From: Tetrahymena elliotti 4EA | Lineage: Eukaryota; Ciliophora; Oligohymenophorea; Hymenostomatida; Tetrahymenidae | Direction: 5' to 3' | Assembly: GCA_000231825.2 (NCBI GenBank) | Contig: JH720311.1 | Location: 1,155,076-1,218,674, forward strand | DNA: 63,599 bases | Notes under the pieces: model-generated | Told to the model about the DNA's origin: nothing | Database searches by the model: none | What the model saw: only the letters and a program-made list of their open reading frames with translations | Made by a program: the position numbers and the translations under genes | Part shown: positions 1 through 13,837 of the stretch, one piece after another | Numbering within the stretch: position 1 is the stretch's first letter | Layout of the letters: every line of letters starts with the position of its first letter

Positions 1-398
1 ATAAATTTGGTTGGTAAAATAATTTTTGAAAAAATTGCCTCAGTTTAGTAATGGTATCTACGGTAACTTGTAATTCACCAGTAAATACACTCTTATACCC
101 AACACTACTAATAAGTGATTCTCATGATAGTTGATATGGTTGGCTTGTTATCTAAATAAAAAACTGCAGTTAGTTCAATAATATTTTGGCTTGTTTGTTC
201 AATTAACTAAGTGTTTGATTACAAAGTTGATTAAGTTAGTGTTTTACTTTTTTAAATAAATATGATATTTTTTTAATTAAGAAAATTTTCATATTTTTTT
301 TCATATTTTCACAAAAATTTTTAGTTTAGACTAAATAACTATTAAAATAAACATAGCTGTGTTTTATATTAAATATAATTAAGAATATTTATTATTGA
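1..398. other. Left edge: possible partial exon, strand unresolved
   Basis: Bases 1-118 are less AT-rich than the surroundings and can be read without TGA on either strand. On + a short frame ends at TGA 116-118. On - a frame runs off the left edge after a possible acceptor near 110. Neither reading resembles a family I know. Bases 120-398 are plain AT-rich spacer after the TGA of the LRR gene. Confidence 0.2.
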
Positions 399-3300
399 TC
401 AGTTATCTTCATTTTAGTTATAACTTGCTTCAGAATCTGACTCTTCAAAAAACATATCATCATCAATATCCTAATAATAGCTTACTAATCTTTTTATTTT
501 TAGGATGATTTGCTTTTATTTTTCATAATCTTCATCTTCAATGTTATTTGTTCTTTAAAAATTAAAATTGTATTATCACAATAAAATTAAGCTTAAAATA
601 TTTCAATTTAATAAAATATAAACTAAAATTAAACCATTAAATTCTAAAATTAAAAAACAAATAATTCATACCTCATTGAGATTTCCAAATAAGAAAGATT
701 GGTAAATTTTAAAAAGTTCTATACTAATTAAGTTGAATCTTTTGACTTTATTTTATTCTTACTTTAATTTCAAACAATTATGATAAAAAACATAGCTAAA
801 TAACAGAAAAATAAGATAAAATTAAGAATGATCTGAATATTCTATCTTGAATTATACATTTTTAAAGTAAAAACTTACAAAAGGTCTAAATTTAAAGATG
901 AGATACTAGTTGAGTTTGCTAATTAAGAACTAAATCCTAAAGCACCTTATGAACTAATTTTATTTTCACTTTAAATATTAAATATGGTGAAAATATTTTT
1001 ATTTTAATTGCGAAATAATATGAAAAATTATTGAAAAAATAAAATGAGATTTATTTAATAATTTATTTGCTTCAATTAAAACAAAATTTATTTCATAATA
1101 AATAGAAAATTTTTTCGAATTAAATTAATTCATTTTTTATCAAAAAATTTGTTTATTTTTAATTTAATTTACTTAAGTTTTAATGTCAAATACATAAGCT
1201 TTGGACACCTTGCTAATCCAGAACCTAATTCTTAAGCACTTTGAGGGCTAACTTAACAGTTACTGATATTTATTAAATTAAAAATTTTATTTCAATCATT
1301 TTAAAATTATTTGAAATAAAAATATTTTTTACTTTAATGACATATCCAAAGAAATTAAATTTTTGCATTTTGCCAGTCCAAAACCCAATTCAGATATACC
1401 AGGTGCTCCTATTTTGTTATTCCTATCAAAATTGATTAAATTTTTAACTTTAAAGATATAATAATTAAATTTTTTAATCTAAATTTGATGTTTTGCTATT
1501 TGAAAAAGAAGAAATGAAGTATTTATTTATAATTACTCAAACTAAAGAATTAAATGAGAGAGAATACCACATGCCGCTAAAGCTTAGGTTAATTTTGGTA
1601 AATGAACTTAATCTATGTTGTTATTACTTTTCAAATAAAAAAATATATTTTGTTTTTACTGATTAGTTTAAATTATTTTAAAATTTGAGTTTTGTTTAAT
1701 TTAAATTATGTACTTGAAGCCTAGTTCGAGTTTTGATAAGTTGCTACATTTTGCTAACTAAGAACATAATTCTGAAGTTCCTTCTGAGCCAATTTAATTG
1801 TTTCTTTATTTCATAATTAAAATTTTCAGTTAATTTAATATAAATTAAAGTAAAAATTAAGAATAACTAAACAAAATATTTTCTTTTTAAAATTAAAAAT
1901 TATTCATTTTGATTCAAATTACTTATTTTTTTAATGGAAAAGAATTTTATTATTTATTTGTAAAATAAATAAAGAATTTACTTAAGATCCATGTTTAATA
2001 CTGAAAGGCTATTTAATTCTGCCAGTCTTAAACTTACTGCTAATAGGCGATCTTAGGATATTTTATTGTCACTATTTTTAAAATATTTTAAGTTAATTAT
2101 CTTAATAAAATTAAGGGCTTAAAAGAGGGTTGTGGGTCATATTTTTTTTATTATTAGAAAAGTAATTATATTTTACAAAATTATAAATTTTGATTTGTAA
2201 AATTTATTAAAAAATTTTGATTAACCTCCATCATGCCTTTATTGTAATGAATAATAAAATTTTTATATTCTTCTTGTTTAAATTAGTTTCTTACTTAAGT
2301 TGAAGATATAACTCTTTTAATTGTTTGCATTATGCAATTCCTGTGCTAAAATCTTCTATTGCTTAAGAGGTCATCTAGTTGTAACTTTAAAATATAAATT
2401 TATTTTGAATAACACCAATTTAATAATTTTGAATTTTCCACTTAAAAATTAAAAATTATTTACTGAAACTCTAAATCAAGTGAAGAAATATTAGGGAGTT
2501 TTCCTAGAGCAAAACCTAAATTAGATGCTTCCTATTCAGTGATGAAGTTATATCTTTTAACATTAAAATTTGAGATTGTTTATAAAATTCATTCAAAAAA
2601 AAATAATAAATTAAAATTAATTTAAAGCTATTTTTAGATATAAATAATTACGATAACTTGAGCTTGAGAGTTTTTAATTAAACGCATTTTTCTAACTCAG
2701 AACCAATATTTAATTTTCCTGAAGAACCTATTTCATTTCGACTTTAAAATTTTAATTTATAAACAGCATTAATTCATTCAAATGATTATATCATAATAAC
2801 TTATTTTTAGCATTTCATCTTATCATTTAATCTAAAATTATACAATCATTTTAAAAGTATTAAAAATCTACCTCATACAAATAGTTAAATCAGAAATGTT
2901 TATGCAATTTGCTAACCCTTAGATTAAATATGAAAATCCCTACGATCCAATATTGTTCACACTAAAAGTATATGAAAAAAATAAATATTGAAATTCTTTC
3001 ACTTAGAGAAAACCATTCATTTTACCTTTCATAAAACTGAATATTAAATTTGAATGGAAATATTTGATAGACCAGTAAAAATGTTAAAATAAAAAAGCAA
3101 GGAATCAAATGGAAAGACAAGAAAAGAATATTATTTTATTGAATCATATTTGTATTTTGCAAATAAAATAAATTTAATATGAAAAAATTTTTACTATAAA
3201 TCAATATCTGCTATTGAAAGCTTTTGGCATCTTGTTAATAGAAAACTTAAATGTCGAGCTCCATTATCATTCATTTTAGCAGATCTTTGAAATTTAAACA

Positions 3301-4407
3301 AGGTATTTAATGATAGATAATATTAACAAAAATTATCAATTAAATTTAATCTTTCACTTAACTTACCTTAAATCAATTTTTAAGATTGAAAGTTCTTCAA
3401 AACCTTCTTTTTGAGTGGTTATTTCAGAAAGATCAAAATTAGAAAGATTTATCTCACTTTTATAAATTATATTAAAATATGTTAAATGTAATGAATATTT
3501 AATCATCTTACGATAGATTTAAATTTAAGTTTTAAAGTTTCTAACATTTTGATAGACCAATAAACAACGAAGTAATTCCTTTAGTGCCAATTTCTTAATT
3601 ACGGCTTTTAATTAAAAATAAATTTTTAACTTTTACTCATTTTAATTTCTTGAAAATTTGAATGAACGTATTCTTTTTAATCTATAAATTGCATTATTAT
3701 TACAAGAGTTAAAGATTGATATATGATAAATTATTGCATTTAGATAATTCTAAGCCTAATTTTTATGCACCTGCATCTTGAATATCCCTATTACTTTAAA
3801 AAAACAGAATCAGCTTAAACTCAAAAATATCTTTTTAAAATTAAATTACATTATGCAGATTTATTTATTAATCAGTTTTATAAAATTTAAATTTACTAAA
3901 TTCTAAATGTAAAGTTTGACAGGTTTTTTAATTTGCTTAACTAACTGATCACATTTGAAAGAGCTTTATCATCAAGTTTACTTTGATTAATTAATTTTTA
4001 AAGAAGCAGGATAAAAAAATATGCCAAATTAATTTTTGCTTAAAGTTAAGTAAAAATTCTTGAATTTTGATGGAATTTCATCTTTTTCAAAGATTAAATA
4101 TATTTTACTAAAGTGCAAGCTCTAAATCTATTAGATTGGTGAATTAAGATATTTTTTCAAGCTATTTTAAACTGCAGTTAAATGCTTGATTACTTTTATA
4201 AATTGTGTTAAAATAAAATACAGAAAAGTTATTAATAAAATAAACATAAAAAATTTTAAAGATTTTTAGATGTTAAAAAAATATTTAAATTTCTTTTTAA
4301 TTAATATGAGATAAATTATTCATTTTTAGAGAACTAACTACCTTGATATTAGTTTTAGATTTGTGATTTAGTCCAAATCTGTTTCTTTATTCTAGAGCTA
4401 TTTGTTT
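399..4407 (-). CDS. Leucine-rich-repeat protein made of 90-bp phase-2 exons
   Basis: Eighteen exons, from 5' to 3' on the minus strand: 4407-4342, 4171-4109, 3980-3897, 3793-3704, 3604-3512, 3456-3367, 3284-3195, 2961-2872, 2741-2652, 2553-2464, 2384-2295, 2071-1982, 1803-1714, 1422-1333, 1262-1173, 968-879, 761-672, 552-399. Thirteen are exactly 90 bp; the others are 93, 84, 63, 66 and a 154-bp last exon. Every internal intron is phase 2 with GT..AG ends, so each exon adds 30 residues. Each exon carries one LRR of the form NNQIGSEGTSELCSQLAKC followed by an NLSxLxL strand. The last exon gives an acidic tail (DIDDDMFFEESDSEAS) and TGA at 401-399. LRRs normally bind other proteins; the partner is unknown. 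The 5' end is unresolved: an ATG at 4802-4800 opens a plausible first exon, but its phase does not match the exon at 4407. I recall published reports of 90-bp-exon LRR families in Tetrahymena, which fits. Confidence 0.85.
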
Positions 4408-5631
4408 CTAGTTTAAATATTAAAAATTTTTATGATTAATTGAGCGAAAAAAAAGTAAGATTTTAGAATCATATTTAATTCTAAAACACTTTGAATTTAT
4501 TAACAAATTGAAATGGAAACTAATAGCATTAAAATATCATTATTCTAAAAATTTTATTTTGTATTATGGTTTAAATAAAAAAGAAACATAAAATTATTGG
4601 AAAACTTTTAAAATATTTTTTAGAGAAAGAAATAAGAAACAAAAGAGCAATAAATATATTTCATTAATAAAGAAAGTTAACAAAAATTACTTCTTGTTGG
4701 TGTCTTTGAGCTGATACTGTGATGTTTACCCGTTGAGAAACTTTAGATAAAAAAAAAAGATAGTTAATAATGATAGTAATTAAAATTTAATTACTTAATC
4801 ATGATCAATCTATTCTATTTTATTTTATCTTAACATTTTTTTATTTTATTTATTTTTAGCTTTTTTATTTCTTAGACAAAGCAATGTTTCTTAAAATTCT
4901 ATTAATGTTTAAATTAATAAAAAGAATATGCAAATAATTAAATATAATTTTTGTAATTTATTTTCAATTTATGAAAGAAAATTAAACCCAAGAGGAAATT
5001 ATAATAAATCTAAAAAATGAAAGAGAAAATTTTAGATTTTTCAATTAAAAAATTATTTTTATTGCAGAATTACTAAAGTGTAATGAAAATTATTTAAATG
5101 GAGTATTCTCTTTTCTCTCAAAATATTTCAGATAGAAATAATATGTTAAAATATTAATTTATTTACTATCATGCTTTTGAATATCTTTAAAAATGGATAT
5201 CTTCATATTATTTTTTAATAATAAAAACAAATAGGTGAAAGAAATTATATTTTTCATAATAATCTTTAGGTAAATTATCAACTTTAATAAAAATTAATTA
5301 ATTTTCATGTTAACTGTGAGTTTTCTATTTACTTTATTTAATGGATATTTTATTGACCTCTTTTATTATCAAAAAAAATGTTGATAAATATCCATTTATG
5401 TTCATTTAATTTGTCAAAAAGATGATTATTTAAAATGAAAAAATATTTATTTTTAAAATATTTTAAGAATTAAATTTCATTTTAGTATGCAATCGAATTG
5501 TGAAAAATTAATTTTTTACTATTTTAGAAATGAATATAATTTTTCCTTTTTATTTTGAAAACTCAAGTTATTTTTAATATTATTTAATTGCTTAATAATT
5601 CCTAAAAAATAAATTGATATTTTATATACTC
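4408..5631. other. AT-rich spacer, may hold the LRR gene first exon
   Basis: A less AT-rich patch at about 4690-4802 on the minus strand starts with ATG at 4802 and ends at a possible donor near 4690 (G/GTAAAC or AA/GTAATT). It could be the LRR gene's first exon, but the phases do not agree with the next exon. The rest shows nothing recognisable. Confidence 0.3.
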
Positions 5632-5703
5632 GGGGTGATGGCTCAATGGTAGAGCTTCTGACTACGGATCAGAAGGTTGCAGGTTCGAGTCCTGCTCACC
5701 TCG
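5632..5703 (+). tRNA. tRNA-Arg, anticodon ACG
   Basis: A complete 72-nt cloverleaf. The acceptor arm GGGGTGA pairs with TCACCTC (one G-U) with discriminator G. The D arm is GCTC/GAGC around AATGGTA. The anticodon stem TTCTGA/TCAGAA holds loop CTACGGA, so the anticodon is ACG at 5664-5666, reading CGU as Arg (A34 is normally edited to inosine). The T arm GCAGG/CCTGC holds loop TTCGAGT. No intron. A run of nine or more T follows at once and serves as the RNA polymerase III terminator. Confidence 0.97.
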
Positions 5704-6527
5704 AATTTTTTTTTGTTTTTAATTAAAAAAATTTAATTTTATCTATTTCAGTCAAGTTCACAAAACAAACTTAAAAATCATCAAAATTTAAATTAACTTG
5801 ATAATTGGCATCGCTTTGAGGTAAAGTTTAAGATAAAACAAAAAAAAGGAAAAACAAATTAAAAAAATGGCTTCAAATAAAAATAATTTCAAATTTTATT
5901 TAAATAACAAAAAAGAATGAATGAATACAAATTTATTCTAATTTTAAAATTAATTTTTCAAACTTTAATTCAATTTTTAAAAGATAAGAAACACCTTAAC
6001 AAGAGTAACGATGATGTATTTTCTAATACTTTCAACTAACATGTATTAAAAAATACTTATCTTAATAGCATTTCTATCTAACAAGCAATCATAATTTAAA
6101 ATTGTTAGAAAATTCAATTTAATTATCTTTTGGTCTTAAAATGATTTTTAAACATTATTTTGTTTAAATTTCAAAGGGCTTTCATAAATAAATTTCTTGA
6201 GAAATGAAAAGAGAAATGAATGGTTGACTTTTTTAGTAGAAATACTGGATTAGTAAGAATGTTGGCTTCCTTAATATTTTATTGATTATTATTTAAGTTA
6301 CACAGTCTTAGTGTTATTAAGTTAAGAATAACAATTTTAGGAATGTACCAAAAAAAAATTGTCATAAAAAAACTAAATGAAAAACAGAATTTATTTAAAT
6401 TTATCATAGCAAATAAAAACGAGATATTAAGTCATTAACAATTAGTACTTGAAAATAAGAAAGTTATTAATTTTAGAAACTATTAAAATATAGATAGATA
6501 GATTAATTATTTAATTATTAGATATAA
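5704..6527. other. AT-rich spacer upstream of CDPK 1
   Basis: Only AT-rich sequence. A 17-codon ORF from 5868 ends quickly in TGA and is unlikely to be a gene. A short GATA repeat lies just before the kinase ATG. Confidence 0.5.
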
Positions 6528-8391
<1,864 letters not shown>

Positions 8392-9061
8392 AAATCTACA
8401 AAAAAGCAAAAAGATAAAATCAACAAAAAAGCAAAAAGATATTAATTATTATTAAAAGTGTTAGTTAGACATGAAATTTCTATCATTAATTTTTAAAGAA
8501 AATGAAAAAATAATTATGTCTCTGATTCATAATTTTGTATTTTTCCTATTCATAACTTCTTATATTATTCTCTATTTTATCAAAATAATTTTAAAAAATA
8601 AATTTATTTTTTTTATTTCTTCAATAATCTAAACCCATGCATTTATATAACTAATTTTAGTTTGTTAATAATAAGATTGATTTTCTATGAAGTTTTTATT
8701 TAAATTTGAACGTATATTTTCATTTAATATTAATTGTTGATGAATATCAACTTTTTTTATAAAAGAATCCACCAATAAAGTAATTAATAAGCACAGATCT
8801 TTCAAAGAATGTAAAAATAGTATGATAGTCATTCAGTTGTTTGGGTATATAATATTGGTAGAATTTACTGAATATTTGCTAATTTTTATAAAATATTATT
8901 TAAAAGAATATTAGCAATTATTTTAAAGGTAATTGATATTTATAATTATTGTTTGTATTATTATAAATTTTAATTTCAATTAGTTACTTTTTCTTAAGCT
9001 AAAAAATAAACAACAATTATATAAAAACTAAACAAAACTAGCTAGTTAAAGTTTAATAAAA
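8392..9061. other. AT-rich spacer between CDPK 1 and BBOF1
   Basis: The first 60 bases after the kinase stop contain a short direct repeat (AAAAAGCAAAAAGATA-like, twice). Nothing else is recognisable. It separates two genes read in the same direction, so it should hold the BBOF1 promoter. Confidence 0.5.
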
Positions 9062-11130
9062 ATGTCTAAACCTAAAAAGAAAGGAGATAAAAATGAAGAA
9101 AATCCTAATAAATTAACTGAAGCTTAAGAGAAAGCTTTAAACGCTTAGTAATAAATTTAAAAATTAATGATGATGATGACATTAAAAATATTCATATATT
9201 ATTAACAATAATTATCATTTTTAATCTTAAAATTTTTAAATTAGAGATAAAGGTAAATGGGAGGAAATGATAGTTTAGATTAAAGAAGATATTGCATCAA
9301 AGTAATATATAATTTTAATGATTCTAAAAAAGATAGTCTCTTGATAAATTAAATCAAGAAGGATAGATAATCTATCTTTTTTATTAAGATAAAGAGAAGT
9401 GAATTTGAAATTAATCCTGCTATTTTATAAACAATTTTAGGGTTTAGCTAATATATGAGTTGAATGAAACAATTAGAGTTAACAATGAAGAAAATGTAAT
9501 GCATTAAAATCTCCATTTTAAATAGACATTATTATCCTTTTGTACTTTTGAGATAATAGATAGATTATACATTACATTACTGATTTAAAGATATCAAACT
9601 TGATAATAATAAATAAATAATTTTATTATTTTAAAATAGAAAAAATTGAATTAAAAATTAGAATATGATAGGGATGATAAGCTTTAGCAGTAGCAATTTT
9701 TATAAAGTTAGTATGAGAAAGAAAAGAGTATTTTCGAGGAGAGGCTTATGAAAAAGGAAGAAATTAAGAAGATTGATTAATTAAAATTTGATGAAGAAAA
9801 ACAATAAGAATTGAGAGAGTTAAGATAAAGATTTGATGAATTAAACACAGAATTAACTCCTCTTAGACCTTATCATGTAATTAATACTTTATTTGAAAAA
9901 TAATTTAAACAAATGATTTCATTAGGAGAAAGAAAAATACTATTAAGATAGAATAGATTAACTTCGTAAAGAAGAAAGAGATTGTGAACTGGCTCATCAT
10001 GATGAGCTTTAGAGATAAGAAAAAGAACAATCTTAAAAATTGATTTAAATGGATAATATATCTTAGGCTAAAATAGATGATAATAAAAAAAGTGCTCCAA
10101 AAGCTGCAGAGAAAGGTAAAAATTATTTTTATCGGTTAAAAGCTTAATAGGAGTGTTTTTAATTAAATAGATGCTAGGGATAAAGAAGAACTTAAAATTT
10201 AAAATAATTAGTAACTTAGATAACAACTCATCATTAAGTAAAGAGAAGTTCAAGAGATGCGTAGAGAAAGAGATGCAGTTTTGAAATAAAATAAAAATTT
10301 TAAGCTTAATCTTCAAGTTAATAAAGAAGGCATTCTAGAATATTAAATTGTCAACTAAAGATAAGAAAACAAGATTAAAACTCTTAAAGAAGAAGTTGAA
10401 GCTTTAAAGCAGTAAATTTCAGATGTAAAATTTTTTATATTCTGAAAAAATTTTTATCAGGGTGTAATTAATATTTATTGCAAGAATATTTTTAAATTTC
10501 AATTATTAAAAAAATTTTGAATAAAGAGTTTGCTGAAGATAAAAGTTTTATAAATACCCTATTATAAATATTTTTTAGAAAGAGATATTGAATATAATTG
10601 AATTATTTTAATAGGATGTAACAAAGTAAACAAAAAATTTAGAATTCATGAAGCTATAAGATAAGTAAAAGAAGGAGGAACTTTAGAAAGAAATAGCATG
10701 TAATAAATTGAAATAATATTGACTGATAATAGATATAATTTTATAAAAAATAGTTTTGAAAAATGAGTTGAAAATAAAAGTAGAAGAGCTTAAAAGAGTA
10801 AAAGGATTAGCAGAAGTGATTGTTGACTAACGCTCAGATATAGAACAATTTTTCCTAGAAGCATTATAAAAAGTGAAGGAATAAATAAGTTAAAAATATA
10901 AAATAAACAAAAGATCTCATTCTAATAGCAGTTCTTTAAAGTTACCAGAACTATCAATAAAATCTAATTAACAAATTGATGAAACAAAATAATAAAACAA
11001 TTCTAAATTCTACCAAGACAAAGTTGATGTCTCTGAGCTAGATTTAGAAGAAAAAGAAAAATTACTTAGAATTCTATTTAGAAAAATGAATATTGGTGTA
11101 TAACCTTTAACATGGGATGACAATAGATGA
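9062..11130 (+). CDS. BBOF1: Basal body-orientation factor 1 homologue (BBOF1/CCDC176)
   Basis: Eight exons: 9062-9147, 9245-9301, 9441-9495, 9640-9876, 9926-10115, 10171-10424, 10615-10699, 10754-11130, giving 446 residues of mostly coiled coil after a lysine-rich start (MSKPKKKGDK). Two blocks match animal BBOF1 closely from memory: one with the pattern VKGLAEVIVDQRSDIEQFF leading into a LEALQKVKEQI helix, and a C-terminal VDVSELDLEEKEKLLRILF block ending in KMN. In animals BBOF1 is a basal-body/axoneme coiled-coil protein needed to align motile cilia, which suits a ciliate with ordered ciliary rows. Splice phases agree throughout. The start of exon 7 could instead be 10579, adding 12 codons. 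Confidence 0.85.
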
Positions 11131-11546
11131 AAATACTCCAAAATTCAATTAAACCATAAAAAAAGCATATTAAAATATAATAAAAGATAAACAATCTATT
11201 AATATTTAAATCTTTTATAAAAAAAATAATTAAATTTATATTTACATTTCATTTAGTTTTAGTTTATTTGAATTTCAACATTTAAAAATTGAATTAATAT
11301 GAATATTAAATAATAAGATTTTAATTGATAAAATAATAATAACACTTTTTTAAATATTTTAAATCAGTTTTCTTAATTTTATTAGAATAAATAAACAAAA
11401 ATCACTAATGAATCATATTCTGAAAATTGAATAAATATGATAATATTTTAATCGATTGAAAATATATGAATGAATAGCACTTTTTGTAAATATTTTAAAT
11501 AATTTTGATATTCTTTATTTTATTAATTTTAAATAAATAAACAAAT
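11131..11546. repeat. Convergent intergenic region with a duplicated 3' flank
   Basis: Lies between the stops of BBOF1 (+) and the pseudokinase (-). A block of about 75 bp, recognisable by CACTTTTT..AAATATTTTAAAT.. and ending AAATAAATAAACAAA.TCACTA, occurs at about 11340-11413 and again at about 11480-11552. The second copy includes the pseudokinase stop codon. No gene is seen. Confidence 0.55.
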
Positions 11547-13837
11547 TCACTAGTGTAGCATGTCTAAGAATTCTTAATAAGATATTTTACCATCTTTATT
11601 TTTATCACATTTTTCAAGGATTGCTTGCCACATTTTTTCAATATTTTAATTATCATTAAATTAAGATTGAAGGCTTTAGATGAGTTCTTCTTTAGTTATG
11701 TATCCGTTTTTATCTTAATCAAAATAAGAAAAAGCTTATTAAAGTTTCGAATCTTATTGTAAATTAACTTTGTCCATTGCTACAGAAATAAATTCATTAT
11801 AATTAATATAACCATTGTTGTTAGAGTCAACTTTTTAGAATAGTTCTTCTAAAAATGAGTCTATATCAGTTATTTATTCAATAAAGAATCCTTCAAAGCC
11901 ATTTCTTATTTCGTTTTTACTGAGTTACCCATCTTTATTGACATCAATTTTTTAGAATTCTTCAGTAAGCTTCAGCCTTTCAGAATCACCAACTAAATAA
12001 AAGCCAATAAAATTTATAACAGCTTGATAAAATTTAGAGTTAGAATGGTAACTCATCATTTAAAGTAAATTCTATTGCCTTTATTGTTTTTAAATCTGTA
12101 AGCTTTAATGATATTTTTCATCATTTTTATCAATTTCCTAAAAAGCATCTTTAAAATATTGATGATTTAATATATCATTGCATTCAATTCTTTTCTCTTA
12201 TGAAACAAATATTTTTTTAAAAATATCTTAAATCTATTCATCATGTTTGACAGAAAATCCTTCTGTAAACCTCATCTACATTTTTTCAATCGCTTAAATA
12301 GTCTTCTTTCTATTAATGCCATAAAAAGGAGGTACACCCATCAGCATTAAAAACCAAATCAAACCTATATTCCAAACATCAGTTAAATGATTGTAATTTT
12401 AATTTATTTCCTCAGGACTTTAATAAATTACAGCATTCACTTTCTCAGAAAAACTATCACATTCCCCAAAGTTTTTTGAAAAAAACCAGTTGACAATCTT
12501 TATTTTTAAAACAAATTTAATTAAAGAAAAAATAGCAATTTTAGATAAAATAAGTATCTACTTAATGTTTAAATAAAAAAACCAGCTGATAATCAATCTT
12601 TAGTTTGAAAACAGATTGAAGTATTAATTTGACAAAAAAGAAGAATTTAAGATCAAATAAACTTTAGTAAAAACTAAGTAGAAGATCAAAATAAATTGAG
12701 TTATTTATTTAATTTCAAAAAAATAACAACTTTAGATAAAATAAATATCTGCTCAATGTTTAAATAAAAAATCTTTATTTAAAACAAATTATTTCGCAAA
12801 AAATAAGGATTCTAGATACAATTCTATTTAATGTTTAAATAAAAAATCAAGCTGATAATCTTTTTATTTCTAACAAATTGAATTATCAATTTAATTTCAC
12901 AAAAAATAGGAGTTTGAAATAAAATAAATTTCTCCTTAATATTGATACCTTTTCTACTGAATTTTAAAATATTCATTTATCTAAAAACATGTTAAATTTT
13001 TGTTTGATATTTCTCTTGAAATAGATCCGTTTTAAAAGTTTTAATCTTAAATGTTGATTTTATTAAATGCTTTTATCTTTTTTAAATATATGCTTAAAAA
13101 TATTAAGAAGTAAGAGCAGCCAGCTTTTAAGATGAATTAGTTTATTAAATTCAAATATAAAATGATCATTAGGAATAAAAAAAATTCCTTTTCTAACAAA
13201 AAAATAAATTTTTTACTTTGATTGAAGCCTTCTATGTATCTTCATCTATGTTCAAGAGAATATTTTAAGGAGTAATGTTAAAATGAGCTATCTTCTACTA
13301 ATGGCTATAGTTGATTGCAGATAACAATTATTAAATAATGGATGCAGACTCTATTTCATCTAAATAGCTTGTTTACTCTATATGTTCAATTAACTATCCT
13401 CCAAGTAATAATTCAAAGATTAAATAGTAGGCATATCTATCTTAATAGTATTCATATAACTTGATGATATTAGGATGATCTAATTTCTTTAAAATCTATA
13501 TTTCATTTAAAACTTGCTTTTCTTTAACTCCTAGTTTATTTTTAGCTACAATCTTCATAGCTCTTGACTGGCCAGTCTTTTTATGCTTAACAATTCTTAT
13601 ATCTCCAAACTCTCCCTGAGCTAAATGTCTTTCCAAAAAATAATCTTCTCTTATATCCTTGCTGTTTATTTCTTTAATATACATTTCTTTCTCAATTAAA
13701 ATTTATTGTTCTTCTTTTGAAAGAGTTAGGTATTTTTTTTACATTTCTTTTGTAGAATTAGTTTGTGTTTGTGCTGTTTTTTCATCACTTATTTACTTCT
13801 TTTCTACTTCCCTAACGTGAGAATTTCCACATCCCAT
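11547..13837 (-). CDS. CDPK-like pseudokinase with four EF-hands (CDPK 2)
   Basis: Two exons, 13837-13217 and 12497-11547, encode 523 residues. The start MGCGNS again predicts myristoyl/palmitoyl anchoring. The fold is clearly CDPK and the ATP-site lysine is kept (AMKIVAK), but the glycine loop is altered (LAQGEFGDI). The catalytic loop HRDLKPEN reads HFNITPQN, so the catalytic Asp and its Arg are gone. The DFG motif reads VNWFFS, so the Mg-binding Asp is gone too; APE reads SPE. Phosphotransfer is therefore not expected. The Ca2+ sensor looks intact: loops DVNKDGQLSKNE, DSNNNGYINYNE, DQDKNGYITKEE, DKNKDGKISYQE. It may act as a Ca2+-responsive scaffold or as a regulator of its active neighbours (inference). 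The frame is open throughout, so this is not a simple pseudogene. The intron lies just before the DFG position, as in both neighbours. Confidence 0.9.
12480..12945 (-). repeat. Tandem repeat in the CDPK 2 intron that includes its 3' splice site
   Basis: About four diverged units of roughly 90-180 bp fill the downstream part of the 719-bp intron. A shared core reads, on +, CCAGTTGACAATCTTTA at 12486, CCAGCTGATAATCAATCTTTA at about 12584 and CAAGCTGATAATCTTTTTA at about 12850. Units are joined by GTTTAAATAAAAAA and GATAAAATAA.TATCT segments. The first unit crosses the exon boundary, so the first 18 coding bases of exon 2 and the acceptor AG belong to the repeat. Confidence 0.7.

Noticed and set aside
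880..3810. A recurring peptide-like motif on the + strand (e.g. FANPQIKYENPYDPILF) every 200-300 bp
   Set aside because: It is the reverse complement of the LRR exons; the minus strand gives the LRR consensus with proper splice sites, while + frames hit TGA and lack splice logic.
10068..10316. 82-codon minus frame rich in Phe and Leu
   Set aside because: Antisense to BBOF1 coiled-coil exons.
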